Notes: a model not told the origin generated them from the letters alone. Positions 37,913 through 46,705 are shown, counted from the first letter of the stretch. The stretch is DNA of 64,000 nt from Palsa-883 sp035486355 (GCA_035486355.1 DATHNE010000008.1:1-64000); one strand, 5' to 3'. Numbers and translations: made by a program.

Positions 37913-38555
37913 TCGGGATCTCTCCTCGGCGCGGCGTGGCATGGGATCGCGGGGTCTCGGCGCGCCGCGCACCGAGGTGCCCGTGGCACCGATGGGGACC
38001 AAGTGGTCCGTCTCCGACGCACGACGGCTGAGGCCGCCGTTGGGTGATCGCTTCATGGCGGCGCGAACATGGGAGCCCACCCGCTAAGGCCGCCATCCGG
38101 TTCCTACGTGCGGCGCATCGCCCCAACATAAAGGCGGAGCGGCGGGCGGGCGCGTCAGGTTTCGCGCGGTGGTGGCGGGATGAAATTGCCCGCTTTCGCC
38201 AGAACGTGGCGCAGGATCGGCGAAAGGTTGGCCTCGTTGTACCAACCGCGCGTGCCATTGTCGGAGGCTGATCGCGCAGCCGGCGGATGTGCATCTTGTC
38301 ATCTCCGGCTACGCGGTGGTTCGCGGTGCCGGGTGGGCTGTTCTTTTCCGCGATGGGCACGCGCGTCGATGCGGCGTCGGTGACACATGCGTTCGCGATC
38401 ACGCTGCTGGCAATCGCGGCCTGCCACACCGACGGGGCGCCGCTGGCGGCCGGGCTGGGTCAGCGGCGTATGATTCGCCGGACCGGTCTGGCATGACCTC
38501 TTGGGGCAGACAGCGTCTGCTCTCCGCCATCGGATGGCGGAAAGCGCGGCGGATG
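37913..38555. other. Gene-poor stretch with possible coding remnants
   Basis: No intact gene was recognised in these 640 bases. On the minus strand, 38155 to about 38300 encodes a frame without start that ends in protein-like sequence (RGWYNEANLSPILRHVL, then NFIPPPPRET and stop). On the plus strand 38287-38496 encodes a hydrophobic segment. Both look like gene debris, but neither was identified. Confidence 0.35.
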
Positions 38556-39773
38556 TCAGCCTGGCGTCGCGGCGGTGTTGTGACCCATTTGCACACCGTG
38601 CGCCTCCTGGCCGAAGCCCACCAGCAGCGCGATCACCACCGCCACCACGCCCGCCACGCCGGCCAGCGCCCAACTGTAATTGTGCCCCATCGACTCGCCG
38701 ATGCCGGCCTGCAGCGTCGCGTTATACGACGCCAGGAGATTGCCAAGCTGATAAACCACGCCCGGGAAAGTGGCGCGAATGCTGGCCGGTGACAGCTCGT
38801 TCAGATGCGCTGGAATCACGCCCCAGGCGCCCTGCACACAGATCTGCATCAGGAAAGCGCCGATACCGAGTGTCAGTGCCGTGCTCCCGAACGCCCAGAA
38901 TGGCAGTACCGGCAACGACAGCAGCGCCGCCAGCACAATCGCGGCACGTCGGCCGATCCGTTCCGATAACATGCCGAAGGCGATGCCGCCGATCATAGCA
39001 CCGGCGTTATAGATCAGCGCGATCGTGGTGATCGTGGCGTGACTGAAACCATGCTGCACGCCCAGGAAGATGTTCGGATAGATGTCCTGGGTGCCGTGGC
39101 TGAAGAAGTTGAACGCGGTCATCAGGATCACGGCGTAGATCGTCAGCCCGATGTTTTGGCGCAGCACCGAGCCGATCGACGGCCGCGGCGCGACCTGGCG
39201 GGCCACCCAATCCGGGCTCTCCGGCACGTTGCGCCGGATGTACAGCACCAGCAGCGCCGGCACCGCGCCGATTATGAACATGCCGCGCCAGCCGACCAGC
39301 GGATACACCACAAAGAAGCAGATGGTGGCAAGGAAATAGCCAGTCGGGTAGCCGGATTGCAGCAGGCCCGAGACCCAGCCGCGCCATTTCGGTGGAATGG
39401 TTTCCATCGTCAGCGAACTGCCGATGCCCCACTCGCCGCCCATGGCGATGCCGAACAGCGCGCGCAGCACGAGGAAAGTGGTCAGAGTCGGCGCGAGGCC
39501 GGATGCCAGTTCGAGGACGGAATAAGACAACACGCTGATCATCAGCAGCGGGCGCCGCCCGAAGCGATCAGCCAGCCGGCCGAAGATGTAGGCGCCGAGG
39601 GCGCGCATCGCCAGCGTGAGCGTGACCGCAACCGTGACCGCTGTCAGGCTGACGCCGAATTCCTTGGCGACGTCGCTGAACACGAAGACCATGATGAAGA
39701 AATCGAAGGCGTCCAGCGCCCAGCCGAGGAAGCTGGCGATGACGACCTTTCGGGCGCGATCGGTGTCACTCAT
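38556..39773 (-). CDS. MFS transporter, sialate/organic-acid:H+ symporter type
   Basis: 405 residues with about twelve membrane helices. SFLGWALDAFDFFIMVFVF in helix 1, the loop GRLADRFGRRPLLM between helices 2 and 3, and GIAMGGEWGIGSSLTMETIPPKWRG are characteristic of the metabolite:H+ symporter group that includes NanT-like and lactate/aromatic-acid carriers. ATG 39773 was chosen over a frame to 39878. The substrate is unknown; it is not in an obvious operon. Confidence 0.85.
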   Translation of the reverse strand: MSDTDRARKVVIASFLGWALDAFDFFIMVFVFSDVAKEFGVSLTAVTVAVTLTLAMRALGAYIFGRLADRFGRRPLLMISVLSYSVLELASGLAPTLTTFLVLRALFGIAMGGEWGIGSSLTMETIPPKWRGWVSGLLQSGYPTGYFLATICFFVVYPLVGWRGMFIIGAVPALLVLYIRRNVPESPDWVARQVAPRPSIGSVLRQNIGLTIYAVILMTAFNFFSHGTQDIYPNIFLGVQHGFSHATITTIALIYNAGAMIGGIAFGMLSERIGRRAAIVLAALLSLPVLPFWAFGSTALTLGIGAFLMQICVQGAWGVIPAHLNELSPASIRATFPGVVYQLGNLLASYNATLQAGIGESMGHNYSWALAGVAGVVAVVIALLVGFGQEAHGVQMGHNTAATPG

Positions 39774-39914
39774 GACTTTCTCCCCTGAGCTGCCATGACC
39801 CATCCTGGGTCGACAGCCAACGCCCAGGTGGCGATCTTGACCACAGTCTGGGCGCGTTGTGTCGTTGCTGGAAAGCACCGGTCCATTGACGGTTCGATAG
39901 TACCGGCGCGCTGG

Positions 39915-40457
39915 CTACTCATTTTGCGCAAGGCGGACCGCCCTGGGCATGGCGGCGATCAGTTCGTCATGGGAGACCGGACGGCCGGGCAGGATGAAGC
40001 CGCGCGCCGGACAGTCCGCGATGCCCATCTGGTCGGTTGATGGCCACCAGACGCGCACCAGGCGCCAGTCGTTACGGGCGGAGACATCGACCACGGGCTG
40101 ATCCTGCGACCCGCGGTGGTGCACCCAGTTGGCCTGACTGACCAATACCTGGCGTGACGACAGCACGCGGGTGACGACAGCCACGTGGCCGTAGGGCAGG
40201 CGGTCGGAGCGGCGCAGCACCAAGATCCCACCGGCCTCGGTCGTGGCGGCGCACCGATAGCGGCCAACCGACCCACCCCACCAATCGTCGGCGGCGCCGG
40301 CCAGTTGCACACCGGTCAGGGCGAAGGGGGCGCAGTCGATCGGGACGCTGCCGCCCACATAGTCGCCCAGGCGCGCGCCACCGGTCGGGCCACCCGACCC
40401 ACAGGCCGAGAGGGCGCAGAGCACGAGCAACCACAGCGCGGCACGCAGGCGACGCAT
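39915..40457 (-). CDS. CHAP-domain lipoprotein
   Basis: 180 residues with a lipoprotein signal: hydrophobic segment, then LSAC with Cys19. The mature part matches a CHAP amidase domain with candidate catalytic Cys42 in IDCAPFAL, His91 in YGHVAVVTRVL and the later VSQANWVHHRG. It would cut peptidoglycan amide bonds at the envelope or act as a related amidase. GGGGGG just before the ATG serves as ribosome-binding site. It is monocistronic. Confidence 0.75.
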   Translation of the reverse strand: MRRLRAALWLLVLCALSACGSGGPTGGARLGDYVGGSVPIDCAPFALTGVQLAGAADDWWGGSVGRYRCAATTEAGGILVLRRSDRLPYGHVAVVTRVLSSRQVLVSQANWVHHRGSQDQPVVDVSARNDWRLVRVWWPSTDQMGIADCPARGFILPGRPVSHDELIAAMPRAVRLAQNE

Positions 40458-40531
40458 GTTCCCCCCGGATTCCCGGCCATTTGTCGGGATTTTATTTCAT
40501 CTGACGTAAGGGGATTGCAATATAACTTTGA

Positions 40532-41728
40532 TCACGCGTCAGTTTTCGCCGGCCCCAGTAACGTCTCCAGCACATAGGCGGTGTGTGCGCCAACCGCTGG
40601 CCCGGGCCAGGCGACCACCGTCGTGGGGTCGTCGCCATCGAACCGGATGGTCGGACCGGGGTGCAGGGTTCGGCCGATCAGCGGATCGTCGATCGCCTGC
40701 ACGCTGGCGCGGGCGCGGAAGTGCGGGTCGGCGGCGCAATCAGTAATATCGTACAGGCGCGAGCAGGGCACTTCGGCGGCCTCAAGGCGCTCTTCCGCCG
40801 TCTTGGCAGATAACGTAACGGTCCAAGCACCGATGACCGCATCGAGATCCTCACGCTGGGCACAGCGGTCGCCGTTGGTCGCGTAGGCGACGTCCTTCGC
40901 CAGCTCCGGGCGGCCGATCGCTGCCATCAGGCGGGCGAAAATCAGGTCGGAGTTGCCAGCAATGCACAGCCACTTCCCGTCGGCGCAGCGATAGGTGTTG
41001 GTGGGCGCAGCGGTGGGGATGGCGGCACCGACCGGCTGGCGGATGCGGCCGTCGAGGGCGTATTCCGGCAACATTCCTTCCATCAGGCTGAAGACGGAAT
41101 CGATCAGGTTGACGTCGATGATCCGGCCGCGGCCGGTGCCGGCCCCATCGCGTTGCCAGAGTGCCGAGAGCAGGCCGATCGCCCCGTACAGGCCGGCGAG
41201 GTCGTCGCTGATCGAGATGCCACAGCGCGGCGGCGGCAGGTCGGACGCGCCGGCGGGATGGCCGGTCAGGTGGCGCAGGCCGCCCATCGCCTCACCAACC
41301 GCACCGAAGGCAGGCTTGTCGCGGTAGGGACCGTCCTGGCCGTAGCCGGAGATCCGAGCGATCACCAGGCGTGGGTTGGTCGCGTGCAGCACGTCGGGGC
41401 CGAGGCCGAGGCGTTCGAGCTGCCCGGCGCGCAGGTTCTCCACCAGGACATCGGCGCGGGCAGCGAGGCGCAGCACCGTGTCGCGTTGGCGCTTCAGGTC
41501 CAGTTCCACCGACAGCTTGTTGCGGCCGTGGATGCTGAACCAGACGGAGTTGCCGTTCACCGCCGCGCCCCAGCCGCGGAACGGATCGCCGCCGGGCGGT
41601 TCGATCTTGATCACCTCGGCGCCCAGGTCAGCCAGGATGCGGGTGCAGAAGGGCGCGGCGACGTAATGGCCGATCTCCAGGACCTTGAGGCCCACGAGGG
41701 GGCCGGTGCGGGGGGGCAGATCGGACAT
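40532..41728 (-). CDS. CaiB/BaiF family (class III) CoA transferase
   Basis: 398 residues. LKVLEIGHYVAAPFCTRILADLGAEVIKIE and the ENLRAGQLERLGLG segment are conserved; the catalytic Asp is expected in the GDPFRGWG region or the following conserved aspartate. It moves CoA between carboxylic acids. No partner enzyme is adjacent, so the acid is unknown. It begins 75 bases before the CHAP lipoprotein in transcription order, on the same strand. Confidence 0.9.
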   Translation of the reverse strand: MSDLPPRTGPLVGLKVLEIGHYVAAPFCTRILADLGAEVIKIEPPGGDPFRGWGAAVNGNSVWFSIHGRNKLSVELDLKRQRDTVLRLAARADVLVENLRAGQLERLGLGPDVLHATNPRLVIARISGYGQDGPYRDKPAFGAVGEAMGGLRHLTGHPAGASDLPPPRCGISISDDLAGLYGAIGLLSALWQRDGAGTGRGRIIDVNLIDSVFSLMEGMLPEYALDGRIRQPVGAAIPTAAPTNTYRCADGKWLCIAGNSDLIFARLMAAIGRPELAKDVAYATNGDRCAQREDLDAVIGAWTVTLSAKTAEERLEAAEVPCSRLYDITDCAADPHFRARASVQAIDDPLIGRTLHPGPTIRFDGDDPTTVVAWPGPAVGAHTAYVLETLLGPAKTDA

Positions 41729-42204
41729 TGCAGGCTCCTTGCGCGACGGGCGGATCAGAAACCGACGCTGGGCCGGAGGCTATGTCAGCGAGGTTAACAG
41801 CGTAAGCTTTGTGCCCATCAGTGGGCGGAGGCGAGCATAGCAATCAGGCGCCCCGCGACCGATTACCCCACCTCGGGCAGACACAAAACAAGCCAGACGA
41901 AGGCGCTAGCGCTTGCGCCCACGACGCGGCAAAGGTGCGGCGCGCCGCGCATGCCCTTGCCGCGCGCCGACGTCGCGGTTGGTGAAGTCCTATCCAGTGG
42001 TGCAGAACATGAAGTGAACACGCGAGACCATCCCTCGTCTGCTGGGCAATCCGAAGGGAGCAGGAAGCGATGCGTGGGCAAGATGCAGAAATCCAGGAAC
42101 TGAACCGCTGCATGCTGCTTCAGAAGGCCTCCGCCGTCGGCAGCAGACCGGGCGCGTCGTCTCGGACGACCTCCTGAATTCGGCCCGGAAGCGTTGTAAT
42201 CGGC
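41729..42204. other. Gene-free stretch
   Basis: No gene, RNA or clear repeat was recognised in these 476 bases between the CoA transferase start and the RES toxin stop. A 35-codon frame at 42070-42177 (plus strand) follows AGGA but has no recognisable product. Confidence 0.4.
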
Positions 42205-42900
42205 CTATCGCACTTGCGGCGTCATAGTTGGCATCCGATCGCCTTGCCATTCCAGTCGCCACAAACTGCCTTGGCGAAGATTCAGCACGAGGTCGGGCCG
42301 AAACGCCACGAGGCAGGTCCCTCCAGCGTGGCGGGCAGAGGGATCGATGACGCCATTGCTGTCCAGCTCTTTACGCAGACGCAACGCCAATGCCTGCCCC
42401 GCGGGGTAGGCGCGCGCCGGGTCCGCTGGAAGTGCGCGTTCGGCAGCCCGGTCGGCCGCGCGGAAATCATGAAATGGCCCGACGAAGTCTGCGATCAGCT
42501 CGGCATAGTCGGTCACGTTCTCGAAGCGCCCGATCGCCTCAAGTTCGCGGGTGAGATGGTAGGATACGTCGCCGAGACACATTTCCACATCGAAGGCGCA
42601 ATACCAGGCGCCGCGATCATCGCCGTTGAATCGATTGCCGCCTGGTCGCGTATGCGCGAACGCAGCATTGATGAAAGTATGGCCGGCGCGCCCGAAAACG
42701 AGCTCGCGAGGATCAAGGTCGGGCAAGCCAAACTCCTGCGCTTGGAGGCGGCCATTGGTGACGCTCTCCAGATCGGCGAGATCGTCGAATGCGCGCTGAT
42801 TTGCGGCAAGCGGCAAGAGGACGGGCTCCTTGAGCCGGCCCGTTGAGATCAAACGGATCGTGTCGCGCTGGGTGAGCTCGATCGTGGGCAACGGCCACAT
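42205..42900 (-). CDS. RES-domain toxin (NAD+-targeting) of a type II toxin-antitoxin pair
   Basis: 231 residues containing the RES-type pattern: RPGGNRFNGDDRGAWYCAFDVEMCLGDVSYHL, with conserved Arg, Glu and Ser-like positions of the NAD+-degrading RES fold. It is longer than most RES toxins (about 150-160 residues), with extra N-terminal sequence. Its ATG directly follows the antitoxin TGA, giving tight coupling. Expected action is depletion of cellular NAD+ when the antitoxin is lost. Confidence 0.85.
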   Translation of the reverse strand: MWPLPTIELTQRDTIRLISTGRLKEPVLLPLAANQRAFDDLADLESVTNGRLQAQEFGLPDLDPRELVFGRAGHTFINAAFAHTRPGGNRFNGDDRGAWYCAFDVEMCLGDVSYHLTRELEAIGRFENVTDYAELIADFVGPFHDFRAADRAAERALPADPARAYPAGQALALRLRKELDSNGVIDPSARHAGGTCLVAFRPDLVLNLRQGSLWRLEWQGDRMPTMTPQVR

Positions 42901-43248
42901 TCAGAGGCCGCCGCGAAGCGCATCGATATGGCGTCGGACCTCCAGCATCTTCGGAATGCCGCCATTGATGAGAATGTCGAGCGGCCGCTGCCCGGCGTAG
43001 AGCGGGTCCTTGTTCGGCAACCGGATCCATTCGTCGGACAGCGGCTCTGAAAACAGCAGACGCAGGCCTTTGAAGATCCCGACGTGAGCGCTGACGCGCG
43101 TTAGCGTATCCTGCGACAAAGCGCCGCCGGCCCGCTCTCCCTTCTTCATACGGAACCATGTTCGCTCGGCGACATCGCCCAGCGGGGCGCAGGCCTCAGC
43201 GCTGGTCAGATGCCAGATTTCTGCGAGCCTCAGAACGCCATCGATCAC
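42901..43248 (-). CDS. Xre/MbcA/ParS family antitoxin of the RES pair
   Basis: 115 residues from GTG 43248. LRLAEIWHLTSAEACAPLGDVAERTWFRMKKG is the N-terminal DNA-binding-like region and ILINGGIPKMLEVRRHIDALRGG the C-terminal toxin-binding MbcA/ParS region. Family-like sequence (LSLADPATRHRL) continues upstream of the GTG for about 20 codons without ATG, GTG or TTG before a stop at 43315-43317; a CTG start or a trimmed N-terminus is possible. A paired dyad 100 bases upstream is a likely operator. Confidence 0.83.
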   Translation of the reverse strand: MIDGVLRLAEIWHLTSAEACAPLGDVAERTWFRMKKGERAGGALSQDTLTRVSAHVGIFKGLRLLFSEPLSDEWIRLPNKDPLYAGQRPLDILINGGIPKMLEVRRHIDALRGGL

Positions 43249-43351
43249 GGCTGGTGTTAGACGGTGCCGCGTCGCCGGATCAGCCAGGCTCAGGCGACCG
43301 GATGGGGACCGGGATCAACCGCCGGACGGATGGGTGGGGCGGGACCGCGCA

Positions 43352-43390
43352 TGACTGCCTCTTGGCAGTCAATGTGCTGCCAAGAGGCAG
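43352..43390. promoter_or_regulatory. Paired dyads, likely operator of the RES-Xre operon
   Basis: TGACTGCCTCTTGGCAGTCA at 43352-43371 is a perfect 8-bp inverted repeat with a 4-base spacer. CTGCCAAGAGGCAG at 43377-43390 repeats its core in reverse. The two centres are 22 bases apart, about two helix turns. A TTGACT (-35-like, minus strand) overlaps them at 43372-43367. The whole also folds as a 15-bp hairpin. Confidence 0.6.
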
Positions 43391-43745
43391 TTACCTCAAG
43401 GAGTGTCGCAACAGCACCGCGCGCGCTCCCTGTATCCCTGGAACGCCGGCGCAAGCGCACGATTTTGGACAGATCGTGTGGTGACCCCAAGAAGGCCAAG
43501 GGCCACAACGGACCGCGAAGGTCGGGGGCAAGTCATGGGTGCGGCGGATGGCAGGAATGTTCGATGCGCTTCGCGCGGGCGCCATCATCGTCGCTGCCAT
43601 CGCGGCACGGCTGAAGCACTCCCCCGCTTCGTGGCCCTTCGTGGTTCTCCGCCTTCGTAGTGAATCCTTGCAAGATATCCACAACCCCAGCCCTTGGGGT
43701 GGCCGCAGGGGCCCACTCAGCCCTCCCCAGCCACCAGAAGAAGGC

Positions 43746-43776
43746 TTGACACAAGAGCGCGCCGGCCCTTTCTAAC
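43746..43776 (+). promoter_or_regulatory. Promoter candidate for tRNA-Trp-secE-nusG
   Basis: A perfect -35 TTGACA at 43746-43751 is followed by TTCTAA/TCTAAC at 43770-43776 after 18-19 bases. This would start transcription about 80 bases before the tRNA. The -10 match is weak. Confidence 0.4.
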
Positions 43777-43862
43777 GCCCCCTGCGCAACGGGCACCCGA
43801 GCACACTGTCACCTGGCTTTTGATTAGGGCGGCATCTGTGGCCGGATGCCGATCCGCCGTGC

Positions 43863-43939
43863 AGGGGTGTAGCTCAATTGGCTAGAGCGCCGGTCTCCAA
43901 AACCGGAGGTTGGGGGTTCGAGACCCTCCACCCCTGCCA
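43863..43939 (+). tRNA. tRNA-Trp (CCA anticodon)
   Basis: The acceptor stem AGGGGTG/CACCCCT, D-arm GCTCAATTGGCTAGAGC, anticodon arm CCGGTCTCCAAAACCGG with anticodon CCA, T-arm GGGGGTTCGAGACCCTC and an encoded CCA end are all present. It precedes secE and nusG, a conserved alphaproteobacterial order. Confidence 0.97.
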
Positions 43940-43995
43940 GTCGGGCGCAGGTGGTTGCGGCGCGTGGGATTTCAGGCAAGTCGGAGTGGTGAAGC

Positions 43996-44190
43996 GTGGC
44001 GTTTGATCCAGTCAAATTCGTGCGGGACGTGCGGACGGAGGTGGGGCGTGTCACCTGGCCGTCTCGCAAGGAGACCCTGGTGACCACGGGCCTGGTGTTC
44101 GCCATGGTCACGTTGTCAGCGCTGTTCTTCTTCTTCGTCGATCAGATCATCGGCCTTGGCGTCCGAACGTTGTTCGGCGTCGGCGGCTGA
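43996..44190 (+). CDS. secE: Preprotein translocase subunit SecE
   Basis: 64 residues, the short single-helix SecE form. KFVRDVRTEVGRVTWPSRKETLVTT is the conserved amphipathic cytosolic helix and the rest is one membrane span. Member of SecYEG. It stands between tRNA-Trp and nusG. Confidence 0.95.
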   Translation: MAFDPVKFVRDVRTEVGRVTWPSRKETLVTTGLVFAMVTLSALFFFFVDQIIGLGVRTLFGVGG

Positions 44191-44203
44191 ACGGGAGCGA
44201 GTG

Positions 44204-44734
44204 ATGGCCAAGCGTTGGTATGTCGTGCACGTCTATTCGGGCTTCGAGAAGAAGATCGCCCAGCAGTTGAAAGAGCAGGCGGCCCAGAAGGGGCTGGCGG
44301 ACCAGATCGATGAGGTGCTGGTGCCATCCGAGAACGTGGTGGAACTGCGGCGCGGCCAGAAGGTGAACGCCGAGCACAAGTTCTTCCCGGGCTATGTGCT
44401 GGTGAAGATGGAGCTGACCGACGAGGCCTGGCACCTGGTGAAGGACACGCCAAAGGTCACCGGCTTCCTGGGCAGCCGCAACAAGCCCAGCCCGATCAGC
44501 GAGGCCGAGGCCGAGCGGATCATGAAGCAGACCCAGGAAGGGACCGAGCGGCCGCGTCCGTCGGTGCTGTTCGAGGTGGGCGAGCAGATCCGGGTGGCCG
44601 ACGGACCGTTCACCAGCTTCAACGGGACGGTCGAGGAAGTCGACGAGGAGAAGGGCCGCGTGAAGGTCAGCGTCTCGATCTTCGGCCGGTCCACGCCGGT
44701 GGAGCTGGAGTACAGCCAGGTCGAGAAGGTCTAA
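44204..44734 (+). CDS. nusG: Transcription termination/antitermination protein NusG
   Basis: 176 residues: NGN domain (RWYVVHVYSGFEKKIAQ, FFPGYVLVKMEL) and KOW domain (VADGPFTSFNGTVEEVDEEKGRVKVSVSIFGR). It binds RNA polymerase and links it to Rho or ribosomes. ATG at 44204 is preferred; GTG at 44201 is adjacent. The usual next genes rplK and rplA do not follow. Confidence 0.97.
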   Translation: MAKRWYVVHVYSGFEKKIAQQLKEQAAQKGLADQIDEVLVPSENVVELRRGQKVNAEHKFFPGYVLVKMELTDEAWHLVKDTPKVTGFLGSRNKPSPISEAEAERIMKQTQEGTERPRPSVLFEVGEQIRVADGPFTSFNGTVEEVDEEKGRVKVSVSIFGRSTPVELEYSQVEKV

Positions 44735-44880
44735 GCGCCCACAGGGACGTCACCCAGCCGGGCAAGGCGCTCACAAAATCATGTGTCTACGCGTGCGGAG
44801 ACTGGCGCGCTGATGCTGATTTGCAAGGATTCGACGGTATCTTCCCCACCGGTTTCAACGCCGGTGCGTGGAGGGACGCG

Positions 44881-45123
44881 ATGCTGGCTTCATTACCAAC
44901 ACCGGGCCGGCCGAGCCGCCGGGTCTCCGATATGGTGCTGCGCACGTTCGAATATGCCTGCGCGATGCGTAACCTGAAGACCGCGGCGATGCTGCTGGCG
45001 GTGCTGGAGGATTTGCACAAACGCCGGGTCAGCCGTTTCGGTGGCGATCGGCGAAAGGGCGGCGGCGAGCTGAGCGCGGCGATGGCGCGGCTCGATCAGG
45101 TGAAGGCTGAACGCGCGGTCTAG
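44881..45123 (+). CDS. Hypothetical protein
   Basis: 80 residues from ATG 44881, five bases after GGAGGG; a TTG-started frame from 44821 is less likely. SDMVLRTFEYACAMRNLKTAAMLLAVLEDLHKRRV predicts two helices, followed by a charged linker. No family name is known to me. It lies where rplK would be expected after nusG, with 146 empty bases between. Confidence 0.55.
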   Translation: MLASLPTPGRPSRRVSDMVLRTFEYACAMRNLKTAAMLLAVLEDLHKRRVSRFGGDRRKGGGELSAAMARLDQVKAERAV

Positions 45124-45197
45124 GCACTGGCCGCGCGGCTTGACGCGCCAGCGGTCCTACTGCCCAGTAGCACACGTGTGTGCCGGGGAGCGGGACG

Positions 45198-46397
45198 ATG
45201 AAATTCGGCATTTTCTACGAACTGCAGCTGCCACGGCCGTGGGGGCCGGATGACGAGCGGCAGCTCTATCAGAACGCGCTGGATCAGGTGGAGCTGGCCG
45301 ACAAGTGCGGCTACGACTACGCATGGGAGGTCGAGCACCACTTCCTTGAGGAATACTCGCACTCGCCAGCGCCGGAAGTGTTCCTGGGTGCGGCCAGCCA
45401 GCGGACGAAGAACATCCGTCTCGGCCACGGCATCGTGCAGCTCACCACCAATCCGCCGCAGCGCGTGGCGGAACGGATTGCGTGCCTGGATCTGGTCAGC
45501 AATGGCCGCGTGGAGATGGGCACCGGCGAGTCGGCATCGATCACCGAGCTAGGCGGTTTCGACCGCGATATGGAGACGAAGCGCGAGATCTGGGAAGACG
45601 CGATCCGCTGCATCATTCCGATGTTCCAGGACAAGGGCGTCGAACTCGACACCAAGTGGCACAAGATGCCGATGCGGAATGTGCTCCCGAAGCCGGTGCA
45701 GAAGCCGCATCCGCCGCTGTGGGTGGCATGCTCGCAACTGGAAACGATCGAGATGGCGGGCCGGCGCGGCATGGGCGCGCTGGGATTTCAGTTCCTGTCG
45801 GCTGATGCGGCGCATGCCTGGGTCCACGCGTATTATAATGCGTTCACGAAACGGCAGGAAAAGCTGGCGGATTATCAGACCAATCCGAACATCGCGCTGG
45901 TGAGCTACTTCATGTGCGCGGAGACGGATGAGGAAGCGCGGCGGCGCGCCGATGGCGCGACGTTCTTCCAGTTCGCGCTGCGCTACTACGGAGCGAGTTC
46001 GGGGCGGAAGCGGCCCGATCCATACACCGTGAACATGTGGGTCGAATACAACAAGTGGAAGCGGGAGAACCCGGATCAGGCGGCGCGGGCGCTGTCGGGC
46101 GGGTTGATCGGGTCGCCCGAGACGCTGCGACGCAAGCTGCGGCGATTCCAGAGTTCCAATATCGATCAGGTGATTCTGCTGAACCAGGCGGGGAAAAATG
46201 CGCATGCGCATATTTGTGAGAGTCTGGAGCTGTTCGCGAAGGAAGTGATGCCGGAGTTCCATGCTGCTGAGGTGGAACATCAGGAATGGAAGCGGAAGGT
46301 GATGAGCCGGGAGATCGAGCTGGAGGAGATTGACACCCAGCCGTTCCGGGACCGGTACGGGGCGAACTCACCGCAGGTGCGCGTCGCCGCACAGTAG
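45198..46397 (+). CDS. LLM-class flavin-dependent oxidoreductase
   Basis: 399 residues of the bacterial-luciferase superfamily: MKFGIFYELQLPRPWG, YAWEVEHHFLEEYSHSPAPEVFLGA and LGHGIVQLTTNPPQRVAERIACLD are typical. It uses reduced FMN (or F420 in other taxa) on an unknown substrate. Start at ATG 45198 after GGGAGCGGG. It is a different subgroup from the NtaA-type enzyme at 1358-2707 and stands alone. Confidence 0.87.
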   Translation: MKFGIFYELQLPRPWGPDDERQLYQNALDQVELADKCGYDYAWEVEHHFLEEYSHSPAPEVFLGAASQRTKNIRLGHGIVQLTTNPPQRVAERIACLDLVSNGRVEMGTGESASITELGGFDRDMETKREIWEDAIRCIIPMFQDKGVELDTKWHKMPMRNVLPKPVQKPHPPLWVACSQLETIEMAGRRGMGALGFQFLSADAAHAWVHAYYNAFTKRQEKLADYQTNPNIALVSYFMCAETDEEARRRADGATFFQFALRYYGASSGRKRPDPYTVNMWVEYNKWKRENPDQAARALSGGLIGSPETLRRKLRRFQSSNIDQVILLNQAGKNAHAHICESLELFAKEVMPEFHAAEVEHQEWKRKVMSREIELEEIDTQPFRDRYGANSPQVRVAAQ

Positions 46398-46539
46398 CAT
46401 TGTCGCCGGCGCATGACCCGCGCGCAAAGTGTCACTCCTGCGCGAGCCACACACTCTGAACCTGAAGCAGCCATGTTTTCGCCACCCGCGCGCACCTAGG
46501 CTTTTGGGGTCGAATGAGCCTCAAGGTCAGGAGTGCGTG

Positions 46540-46650
46540 ATGCTGCGAATTATGTGGCTGCTGCTTGGATTGGCTGTCGTCACCGTCCCACTGGGCGGAT
46601 GCATCGTCGATGAACATGGCAGCCACCACTGGTGGGGCTGGCATCATTGA
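46540..46650 (+). CDS. Tiny lipoprotein with His/Trp-rich end
   Basis: 36 residues: MLRIMWLLLGLAVVTVPLGGC is a lipoprotein signal with lipobox LGGC (Cys21), leaving a mature peptide of 16 residues ending in SHHWWGWHH. CAGGAG at 46528-46533 is well placed for ATG 46540. The His/Trp tail could bind metal or haem, but this is speculation. It is too short for most gene finders. Confidence 0.6.
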   Translation: MLRIMWLLLGLAVVTVPLGGCIVDEHGSHHWWGWHH

Positions 46651-46705
46651 AGCTGGGTTATTTGTATTGATAGCGGTCATAGTTGTCTCCCCTCCGCTCT
46701 TTCGT

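Larger units (their letters stand above)
43249..43862. other. Gap between toxin-antitoxin operon and tRNA-Trp
   Basis: Besides the paired dyads (43352-43390) and the promoter candidate (43746-43776), no gene was recognised. At about 43615-43665 the minus strand contains the phrase AACCACGAAGGGCCACGAAG, of the low-complexity CACGAAGG type seen between genes of many bacteria. Confidence 0.45.

Noticed and set aside
42070..42177. 35-codon frame with AGGA upstream
   Set aside because: No recognisable product and only a weak ribosome-binding context; kept only as a note in the gap entry.
43352..43391. Reading the paired dyads as a transcription terminator
   Set aside because: No T-run follows and no gene ends just before it; position upstream of the toxin-antitoxin operon and 22-base dyad spacing fit an operator better.
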